Part shown: in pieces, positions 1 through 5,050 of the stretch
Layout of the letters: each line of letters starts with the position of its first letter
Numbering within the stretch: position 1 is the first letter of the stretch
Origin: an uncultured Bacteroidales bacterium
Lineage (GTDB): Bacteria > Bacteroidota > Bacteroidia > Bacteroidales > Paludibacteraceae
Reading direction: 5' to 3'
Length of the DNA: 11,802 nucleotides
NCBI GenBank assembly: GCA_937910305.1
Contig: CALEPS010000063.1
Coordinates: 1-11,802, forward strand
Program-made: the position numbers and the translations under genes
The notes under the pieces: generated by a model
The model's database searches: none
Told to the model about the DNA's origin: nothing
The model's input: only the letters and a program-made list of their open reading frames with translations

Positions 1-140
1 CACAGGCAGCCAAAGAAGCACTCGCCGATCCGGATCAACGCGCTGCGTTGGAAACGGCATTCAAGAACCAGAGCAAGTACACTTCTCTCTTCGCCTACAC
101 CGTAGCGCAGAAGTATGTCAAACCTGATTTCGGAGGGTAA
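1..140 (+). CDS. C-terminal end of a hypothetical protein (5'-truncated by the window)
   Basis: An open frame runs from the window edge (first whole codon at 3) to a TAA at 138-140 and gives about 45 residues ending in KYVKPDFGG. It is polar and helix-prone, with no signal or membrane segment. Its pattern (DPDQ, then FKNQSKYTSLFAY) loosely resembles the end of the 127-aa protein at 960-1343 (DQLDF, then KRTMTAYL), so the two may be distant paralogues; this is inference from pattern only. The gene ends two bases before the heptamer tract in front of the next small gene and is probably co-transcribed with it. Function is not recognised. Confidence 0.6.
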   Translation, partial: QAAKEALADPDQRAALETAFKNQSKYTSLFAYTVAQKYVKPDFGG

Positions 141-142
141 GT

Positions 143-177
143 AAAAATTAAAAATTCATAATTCATAATTCAAAATT
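143..177 (+). repeat. Five AT-rich heptamers abutting a start codon
   Basis: The tract reads AAAAATT twice, CATAATT twice and CAAAATT once, with no interruption. The last unit ends at 177 and the ATG of the smalltalk-like gene begins at 178. It fills the whole spacer between the preceding stop codon and this start, so it forms the translation initiation region. The same xxxAATT heptamer pattern recurs at 5767-5801 and, as rotated AAATTGA units, at 10104-10145. Confidence 0.85.
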
Positions 178-378
178 ATGACACGTAAAGAAATCCTCAA
201 GGTCGTGATCTCGGTGCTGATTGCCGCGCTGACGGCGCTCGCAGCCGGACTGGGACTGAGCTCCTGTAACGTCACCAGGACCATCACCACCAAGTCCGAG
301 TACTGGCAGAAAGCCGACACCTCGGTCATCATCCAGACGAAGACGATCGAAACGTACGACGCATCGAAAAAACTGTGA
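178..378 (+). CDS. Smalltalk-like small membrane or lipoprotein
   Basis: The product has 66 aa. A short basic start (MTRKEILK) is followed by one hydrophobic segment at about residues 9-27 and an LSSC motif with Cys30. That layout, and the SSC at the end of a lone hydrophobic helix, matches the 'smalltalk' small proteins of Bacteroidales, which in my knowledge usually stop soon after the Cys. Here about 36 polar residues follow, rich in Thr, Lys and Asp (TRTITTKSEYW, TIETYD), so this is a long variant. LSSC could act as a lipobox. The start is fixed by the heptamer tract ending just before the ATG. Family members often sit near phage-like or hypothetical genes, as here. The function of the family is unknown to me. 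A general short lipoprotein is the alternative reading. Confidence 0.7.
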   Translation: MTRKEILKVVISVLIAALTALAAGLGLSSCNVTRTITTKSEYWQKADTSVIIQTKTIETYDASKKL

Positions 379-395
379 TCTTTGATCTTTGAATA

Positions 396-778
396 AAAAC
401 GAAAATGCGGCAGGACGGCTACCGATGTAGCCTAATGGTTATCGGCTAAAGGTTCCTTGTGAGCAAGCTCCCAATGCCCCTCTACCCGCTATCCATTCCG
501 CGCGACTTCGATAAGTCGCCCGCCTGCCTTACAAAAATAAGAAAAATAGTCGAAAGTAAAAAGACCGCGGCAATGCCGCTCAAAGTAGAAAGACTACCCG
601 CATGGTATTTTCCCTATTTTCCATCCCGAAGGGATATTTTTGTAAGGTGGTAGTACGGCACTATTGAGTGCCGGACGCAGCGGGACAGCAGGGCGGCAGA
701 GCGAGGAGCTCGCTCATCGAACAGACGCACAGCTGAAACGCAAAGGCCGCATAGGCCGAACCGCCGCATTTTCGTTTT
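396..778. other. 383-bp hairpin-rich element closed by a perfect 16-bp inverted repeat (candidate structured RNA or MITE-like unit)
   Basis: The ends AAAACGAAAATGCGGC (396-411) and GCCGCATTTTCGTTTT (763-778) are perfect reverse complements. Inside lie further complementary pairs: 417-422 with 427-432 (loop CGAT); 456-459 with 464-467; 485-490 with 679-684, extended by 475-478 with 695-698; 502-508 with 513-519 (loop CGAT); 527-539 with 635-647 (13 bp); 543-549 with 614-620; 567-571 with 575-579; 623-627 with 631-635; 656-662 with 667-673; and 700-705 with 709-714. Nearly all nest without conflict into one multibranched fold. No convincing protein is encoded. I see no clear target-site duplication, and the transcribed strand is not evident. 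It lies between two small genes of phage-like type. Alternatives are a non-autonomous mobile element or an integron-like or recombination site. Confidence 0.6.
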
Positions 779-809
779 AAAAATTATCAACCATTAAACC
801 TAAAACTTA

Positions 810-955
810 ACCCCCTCACGGCGTAGGGGTCCGAACAGATGCAATTAGGTCTGTCAGTGAGTGAAACGAGCGGTCTGTCAGTGAAACGGTCTGACAGTGA
901 ACGTAAGTGAACGGTCTGTCAGCCCGATGGGCGGTCTGTTCGGCAAACGCCGAAC
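810..955 (+). repeat. Structured leader with five GGTCTGtcaG-type decamers upstream of the 127-aa gene
   Basis: GGTCTGTCAG occurs at 848, 872 and 913, with variants at 888 (GGTCTGACAG) and 933 (GGTCTGTTCG), spaced 16-25 bp. Hairpins can form at 812-816/825-829, 875-881/891-897, 922-925/929-932 and 938-944/949-955. The last is GTTCGGC, loop AAAC, GCCGAAC, and ends four bases before the ATG at 960. The block therefore occupies the 5' untranslated region and could control translation. The stretch 779-809 is AT-rich and shows nothing else. Confidence 0.6.
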
Positions 956-959
956 TTGT

Positions 960-1343
960 ATGGCAAAAGTAACTTATTCCGCCGGCATCGACCATGTGTC
1001 GGGTGCATTGGCAAAACCGAGCAAGAGCGGTCAGCACTCCTGCACCAAGATGCTCTTGGCAACCCACCGCGTAGCGGCTACCCAGAGCAATGCATGTAAC
1101 CGTCTGTATCTCCGTCCGAAAGTGGAGCGCAGCACCCAGCCCTCCGCCAAGGAACTGGCTATCCGCGAGCGCTTCACCGAGGTGCGCGCGATGGTAGCGA
1201 CCCGCCGCAAGGATCTGAACAAGATCTCCCAGGACCAACTGGACTTCATCGCCCAGAAGGACCTCGCCACCGGCAAGCGCACCATGACCGCCTACCTGTG
1301 GAAGGTGTGCGGCGAAGAGTACGACGCCGCCCACAACGGTTAA
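960..1343 (+). CDS. Conserved Bacteroidales hypothetical protein, 127 aa (MAKVTYSAG type)
   Basis: The product begins MAKVTYSAGIDHVSGAL and ends in CGEEYDAAHNG. I recognise this as a small family common in Bacteroidales genomes: an N-terminal MAKV...SAG...SGAL segment, a THR.AAT motif with RLYLR (here THRVAATQSNACNRLYLR), and a helical, charged C-terminal half containing RERF and DQ..FIAQKD. It has no signal peptide or membrane segment, so it is probably cytoplasmic. The start at 960 is chosen over the in-frame GTG at 897 because the family begins at MAKV and the upstream codons lie in decamer and hairpin sequence. The coding region is GC-rich. Family members often neighbour smalltalk-like genes, as here. 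Function is unknown; nucleic-acid or phage-related roles are possible but unsupported. Confidence 0.75.
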   Translation: MAKVTYSAGIDHVSGALAKPSKSGQHSCTKMLLATHRVAATQSNACNRLYLRPKVERSTQPSAKELAIRERFTEVRAMVATRRKDLNKISQDQLDFIAQKDLATGKRTMTAYLWKVCGEEYDAAHNG

Positions 1344-1519
1344 GCGCGGCGCTATGAGGCGCTGCCGCGCCAATCCGTCTGGGCGCATGACAACCCGCAG
1401 TTCGAGTTCACATCCTGCCTCTATGGATTACCCTCGGCGACTGGGCACAGGCGGACCGTCTCTTCCGCCGGCAGTACGGTATCTCGCCTTCCGAATACCG
1501 GCAGGGATGCCGACAGAAT
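1344..1519 (+). pseudogene. Frameshifted remnant of an AraC-type HTH domain
   Basis: From 1433 one frame reads LGDWAQADRLFRRQYGIS then PSEYRQ, the classic final helix and motif of AraC/XylS domains (F-R-R-x-x-G-x-S-P-x-x-Y-R). The upstream part fits better in the frame that continues straight on from the stop of the preceding gene (RRYEALPRQ, then FEFTSCLYGLPS), which resembles the first half of the same domain. A single-base frame change near 1432-1435 would join them. There is no start codon, no effector domain and no intact frame. It is read as a decayed C-terminal fragment. The frameshift join is inference; the SPSEYR end is clear. Confidence 0.55.
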
Positions 1520-1541
1520 TTGCATAGGTCGGAAACTCAGG

Positions 1542-1580
1542 GAGGGTGTGCCAAAACTAATGGCACACCCTCTTTCCTTT
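1542..1580 (+). terminator. Intrinsic terminator
   Basis: GAGGGTGTGCC (1542-1552) and GGCACACCCTC (1562-1572) form a perfect 11-bp stem with a 9-nt loop, followed by TTTCCTTT on the plus strand. It would end transcripts coming from the 127-aa gene and the AraC remnant. On the minus strand no T-tract follows the stem, so it is a weaker stop for the convergent ATPase gene. Confidence 0.75.
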
Positions 1581-1638
1581 AATAATTGTTGTCTTTAATT
1601 GTCGTTAATTGTTGACACACCCTCTTTTGGGTTAACCC
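1564..1638. repeat. Convergent intergenic spacer with a repeated 12-mer and a palindrome
   Basis: CACACCCTCTTT occurs at 1564-1575 (the terminator's 3' arm) and again at 1616-1627. Between them lies an AT-rich stretch with ATTGTTGTC (1585), ATTGTCGTT (1598) and ATTGTTGAC (1608). GGGTTAACCC at 1629-1638 is a perfect palindrome that covers the stop codon of the ATPase gene. The second 12-mer could pair with the 5' arm of the terminator and give an alternative stem. Confidence 0.5.
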
Positions 1639-3041
1639 TCGAATAAATGATCCAATGTAACTTGCTGATAGATCCCGCCCGAATACATGTTCGTCTTCAT
1701 TCCGAAAGTGCTTATCATGATGGGAACAACGGCATACCGCGTCCCCGTTTCGCTCATGAACGCGCCGCAACGGTTGCGGATTTTCAGGTCTTCGGTCTTG
1801 TCTATCGTGAACTCATTGAGACTGTATTTGATTTCGCAGACATTGACTATCCGGTCGGCTCGTTCTAACAGCAGGTCGATTTGTACACCCTCTTTTCTGC
1901 TGCGCCACGAGTAGTACTCTACGCTGATCCCTTCTATTCCCAGCGCACGTTTGATCTGTGGTATATGCGCCATGCACACGCGTTCGAAACTTAATCCGTA
2001 CCAATTGTTGAGCAGCGGGGAGTTCGTGTGAGTGCTCCAGAAATGTTCATCGGTTACCGGCTTGGTCAGAAAGGAATTATAAAAGATGACGAACATATCG
2101 GTCAGTTGGTAGAGCCCTTCGGTTTTCTTGATTTTCTTACCCTTTGTGTAATAATACCGGATGAAATCGCATTTGATGAGGTTGGTCAGGTATTCGGAGA
2201 AATGCCCGTTGTCGGTCTGGGAGGTCAGTCTCAATAGTTCCTCCCGTGTGATGCCTTGTTTCTGAGTGGAAAGCGCGCGTATGATATCCATATACGGTGC
2301 CGGATCTTTGAATAAAGAGGCAAACAGCCGTTCATACTCGCTCGCCATAGTAGCATCCTTGCTGAAGAACAAACGGTCTATAGCCGATGCAACGCTGTCC
2401 GTCGGGTTCAGCATCTCCAGATAGTAAGGGATGCCTCCTAACGCCATATATATCTGCGTAATAGCCAAGCGGTCCCATTGTAAGCCGCGGGAATGGAGCA
2501 TTTGCTCCGTCTCGCACAGGTTGAAAGGATGCAGATGCATCTCATGCGTAATCCGGTTATGCAATCCGCCGTGGTTGTCAATGATGTTCTTTATCATCCA
2601 CGAGGTTGCGCTGCCGCATACAACGAGAAAGACTTGTTTATGCTGTTGCGCCCAACTGTTCCAGAAATGCCCCAACGCTTTTACAAACCCCGCATGGGGG
2701 GTGTCAAAGCACGGTAATTCGTCGATGAAGATGACGCATCGTTCTCCCTCCCGTAACTTGGCGCTCAGCACGTCCTCCAGCAGAAAGAACGCCTCCATCC
2801 ATTTGTTGGGCACACGCCCTGTGTAGCCTATGGCACGCAGACCCTTTGTGAAAGCCGCCATCTGCTCACTCTTGTCACCGTCTATCACGCCGGTTATGCA
2901 GAACGCAAAACGGGACTCGAAAAACTGATTGACCAGGTATGTTTTACCCACTCTCCGTCTTCCATACAAAGCAACGAACTCGGCTCTTGAAGAGTCGTTA
3001 TAGGACTGTAACTCCAGCCATTCTTTTCTTCTTCCTATCAT
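1632..3041 (-). CDS. AAA family ATPase with C-terminal DUF234 (PD-(D/E)xK-like) domain
   Basis: The product has 469 aa. Residues 27-34 are the Walker A loop GRRRVGKT. Residues about 102-108 are a Walker B strand, CVIFIDE. A later CGSATSWM segment fits a sensor strand. The N-terminal IGRRKEW is typical of this 'archaeal-type' ATPase family (PF01637 with PF03008). Near the C-terminus D389 (QIDLLLE) followed by E403 and K405 (CEIKY) fits the D...ExK core of PD-(D/E)xK nucleases, to whose clan I believe DUF234 belongs. The start is ATG 3041: an upstream in-frame ATG at 3128 lies beyond the -7 and -33 promoter boxes and so cannot be used from that promoter. It is monocistronic and convergent with the left-hand genes. 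Relatives are numerous in Bacteroidales and in archaea; their biological role is poorly defined. Confidence 0.88.
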   Translation of the reverse strand: MIGRRKEWLELQSYNDSSRAEFVALYGRRRVGKTYLVNQFFESRFAFCITGVIDGDKSEQMAAFTKGLRAIGYTGRVPNKWMEAFFLLEDVLSAKLREGERCVIFIDELPCFDTPHAGFVKALGHFWNSWAQQHKQVFLVVCGSATSWMIKNIIDNHGGLHNRITHEMHLHPFNLCETEQMLHSRGLQWDRLAITQIYMALGGIPYYLEMLNPTDSVASAIDRLFFSKDATMASEYERLFASLFKDPAPYMDIIRALSTQKQGITREELLRLTSQTDNGHFSEYLTNLIKCDFIRYYYTKGKKIKKTEGLYQLTDMFVIFYNSFLTKPVTDEHFWSTHTNSPLLNNWYGLSFERVCMAHIPQIKRALGIEGISVEYYSWRSRKEGVQIDLLLERADRIVNVCEIKYSLNEFTIDKTEDLKIRNRCGAFMSETGTRYAVVPIMISTFGMKTNMYSGGIYQQVTLDHLFEG

Positions 3042-3062
3042 ACCAATGTAGTTTTGACGCTG

Positions 3063-3094
3063 CAAAGATAGTACTTTTTTTTGAATTGTGCAAA
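3063..3094 (-). promoter_or_regulatory. Bacteroides-type promoter of the ATPase gene
   Basis: Read on the minus strand, TTTG (3091-3094) is followed after 20 nt by TATCTTTG (3063-3070), matching the -33 TTTG and -7 TAnnTTTG consensus. The implied transcript starts near 3056, leaving a leader of about 15 nt before ATG 3041. This decides the start codon. The tandem repeats begin six bases upstream of the -33 box. Confidence 0.75.
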
Positions 3095-3100
3095 TAAATC

Positions 3101-3241
3101 GGGCGGAATAGGTGATTTTTTTGCTCAATTCCGCCCGAGTTACGCTCGATAGTGGGCGAAATAGGTGTTTTTTTGCTCAATTCCGCCCGAGTTACGCTCG
3201 ATAGTGGGCGGAATAGGTGATTTTTTGCTCAATTCCGCCCG
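3101..3241. repeat. Tandem array of 53-bp units, each with a 9-bp inverted repeat
   Basis: Three units start at 3101 (53 bp), 3154 (52 bp) and 3206 (36 bp, partial). Each begins GGGCGGAATAGGTG, followed by a T-run, then GCTCAATTCCGCCC; complete units end GAGTTACGCTCGATAGT. GGGCGGAAT and ATTCCGCCC are reverse complements within a unit and also across unit borders (3180-3188 with 3206-3214), enclosing a small CGAG/CTCG hairpin. Unit 2 has one substitution (GGGCGAAAT) and other small differences. The array sits directly upstream of the ATPase promoter. The remaining spacer, 3242-3337, shows no further signal. Confidence 0.9.
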
Positions 3242-3337
3242 AATAGCACTTGCCAATAAATCTTGCTACCTAAAACAAATCATAGTCCTTTCTCATCAGT
3301 CTATTTGGGTTCATTACAAATCGGGGCGCTTTCTCTT

Positions 3338-4900
3338 TTAGTGGCTAAACGAAGGAATGTGCATGAGTGCGGCATAGAAAGCATCCGAATCAAGGTCACT
3401 GGCAGCTATCACGCGGGTCTTATAGGAATAGACGGTATTGATGCTGTAGTCCAGAATCTGGGCAATGACCTCGTTGTGGGTGATGCCGAGGCGTATGAGG
3501 GCGAAGATACGCAACTGCACATTCAGCAGTTCGCCTTTTTTCAGTATTATTTGTTCTTCCGGTCGTAGGATCGCGTTCATGTCTTTCACGAAAGTAGGAT
3601 AGAGGCTGAGGAAGATGGTGTCGATCTGGCGGTCTAAAACCAGTCTCTGCTGCCGCGCATCGGCTGCTTTCGGCACAGTCATCAGTTCGCTCCACTTGCG
3701 GTTGGCAGCGTTCTGACGTACATCCTGCTGGTATTGCTGTACTGCGGCAATATACTGCGAGCGGGAGGCGAGGAGCGTACCCAGCAACTCTTCCTTCAGT
3801 TTGTTCGCCTCCATCAGACTGTTGTTCATTCTGTCAATGGTCTGTTGTGCATCACGGAGGGCGCGGTTTTTACGAATGAGGAAAATCAGTCCTATGATAC
3901 CGGCAGTAAGCAGTGCCGCTACAAAAGCAAGCAGGATCCATGCTATGCGTTGCTGTCTTTTGAGTTGAAGGAACATCTGTTCCTCAATAATAGGCAGGCT
4001 CTGCGCGATACTGATTTGTCTGTGCCGCGCATGGTAGAACCGGGCATCCTCCATGGCGAGCCGTATATACCGGTCTGCCAACTTTGTTTCTCCTGCTTCA
4101 AAGAGCAGTTCGGCTATATTCCTCATTGCAACCGTCTCGTAGGTGGAAGAATAAATATCGCAAATAGCCGCCTCGATATAGTAATGCAGCGCGGCTTCAT
4201 TATTCCCTGTAACGCGGTACAGGTGCGCGAGTGTGCTGGCGGTCATGGCTTGGTAGTGAATAGAAGGCTGCGGAGCGGAGAGCGATTTGAGACACCGCTC
4301 GATACTGCGTTTATATTGTCCTTCCCGCAAGTCTCCGACTCCTAAGCAATACCAATACATTGCCGTATCTTCCGGAGTGAGACAGGTGCGGATCATCCGG
4401 CTAAAACGAAGGCCTTCCGTATTATAAAAATTGCTGATTTCATCGGAGGTATTGTCCGCCAAATCCCAATAGAGACGGGCGGAGGTGAGGTAATAGGATA
4501 GTTGCAAAGCCGAGTCCGTGCTCTCCCAATCCGTAAGGATATCCGCAGCTTCCTTGAACAAGCCTCCGGACAGATACACGAATGCGCGGGATAATTGCAC
4601 CTCCACCTGTTGCTCCGGAGCCGCTTCCTGCTCCATCATACGCACATAAAACAGGGCGGTATCGTAATTATATGATCTATATTCTTCGTATAAATATCTA
4701 TAGGTGTCATAGGGGCTCGAACCAGTAGCCGCGACACGGCTCAAACTGTCTATCCGGGCGCGTTTTTTTGCCTCGATGGACGGTCGTTCCGACAGCGCTT
4801 TCTCTAATTGCGATAATTCTTCTTTTACGTTGATTTCCAAAGCATTGACGTAGGTGCATAAGAGCGAATACACAACGAACAGGAGGATAATTTTTCTCAT
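3338..4900 (-). CDS. SusR-like membrane-spanning transcriptional regulator (TPR + DUF6377)
   Basis: The product has 520 aa. A signal peptide (MRKIILLFVVYSLL) is followed by a helical, TPR-like periplasmic region to about residue 310 (repeated motifs such as SRAFVYLSGGLFKEAADIL and TGNNEAALHYYIEAA). A membrane helix at about 319-342 and a coiled-coil stretch follow. The C-terminal block has LYPTFVKDMNAILRPEEQI and LRIFALIRLGITHNEVIAQI, then a helix-turn-helix at about 476-497 (DYSINTVYSYKTRV). This is the DUF6377 layout and the general plan of SusR of Bacteroides thetaiotaomicron: sugar sensing outside, DNA binding inside. ATG 4900 is chosen because the ATG at 4921 overlaps the -7 box. It is divergent from the GH97-SusC-SusD genes, which it probably activates. 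DUF6377 assignment is strong; orthology to SusR is inferred. Confidence 0.87.
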   Translation of the reverse strand: MRKIILLFVVYSLLCTYVNALEINVKEELSQLEKALSERPSIEAKKRARIDSLSRVAATGSSPYDTYRYLYEEYRSYNYDTALFYVRMMEQEAAPEQQVEVQLSRAFVYLSGGLFKEAADILTDWESTDSALQLSYYLTSARLYWDLADNTSDEISNFYNTEGLRFSRMIRTCLTPEDTAMYWYCLGVGDLREGQYKRSIERCLKSLSAPQPSIHYQAMTASTLAHLYRVTGNNEAALHYYIEAAICDIYSSTYETVAMRNIAELLFEAGETKLADRYIRLAMEDARFYHARHRQISIAQSLPIIEEQMFLQLKRQQRIAWILLAFVAALLTAGIIGLIFLIRKNRALRDAQQTIDRMNNSLMEANKLKEELLGTLLASRSQYIAAVQQYQQDVRQNAANRKWSELMTVPKAADARQQRLVLDRQIDTIFLSLYPTFVKDMNAILRPEEQIILKKGELLNVQLRIFALIRLGITHNEVIAQILDYSINTVYSYKTRVIAASDLDSDAFYAALMHIPSFSH

Positions 4901-4918
4901 GGTAATTGATTTTGAGCG

Positions 4919-4949
4919 CAAAGGTAAACTTTATTTTTGACATGGCAAA
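4919..4949 (-). promoter_or_regulatory. Bacteroides-type promoter of the regulator gene
   Basis: On the minus strand TTTG (4946-4949) is followed after 19 nt by TACCTTTG (4919-4926). The transcript would start near 4912, giving a leader of roughly a dozen bases before ATG 4900. Confidence 0.75.
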
Positions 4950-4996
4950 ATAAAACGCGAAAAATCTTTATTTTTTTCTTGATTTTATCTGTATTT

Positions 4997-5028
4997 TTTG
5001 CGTGTATGCGCATAAAGCAGTACCTTTG
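4997..5028 (+). promoter_or_regulatory. Bacteroides-type promoter of the GH97-SusC-SusD operon
   Basis: TTTG (4997-5000) is followed after 20 nt by TACCTTTG (5021-5028), an exact match to the -33/-7 consensus; the -7 box is identical to that of the divergent regulator. ATG 5051 lies 22 nt downstream. A short dyad, TGCG-N6-CGCA (4999-5012), overlaps the end of the -33 box and is a possible regulator site. The tract 4950-4996 between the two promoters is strongly A/T-rich. Confidence 0.75.
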
Positions 5029-5050
5029 TAGCGGAAATCAACGTAATATC

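Noticed and set aside
428..480. tRNA-like D-arm (TAGCCTAATGGTTATCGGC) within the structured element
   Set aside because: No matching anticodon stem, T-arm (GGTTCGAnnCC) or acceptor stem can be placed around it; the similarity is limited to one arm.
459..653. 64-aa open frame with a GTG start inside the structured element
   Set aside because: It runs through the stems of the element, has no recognisable domain and reads as chance coding.
396..778. Integron attC site or insertion sequence with transposase
   Set aside because: No GTTRRRY/RYYYAAC core sites, no integrase or transposase frame and no target-site duplication seen; a non-autonomous element remains possible.
816..1388. 190-aa minus-strand open frame opposite the 127-aa gene
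   Set aside because: Antisense shadow of a GC-rich gene; composition is unlike a real protein and it crosses the decamer repeats.
3042..3128. Longer start of the ATPase at 3128
   Set aside because: The extra 29 codons would span the promoter and the first repeat unit; ATG 3041 fits the family start IGRRKEW.
3101..3241. CRISPR array
   Set aside because: The units are contiguous and almost identical, with no unique spacers and no cas genes.
4937..5050. 38-residue N-terminal extension of GH97 from ATG 4937
   Set aside because: It precedes the operon promoter and would bury the lipoprotein signal.
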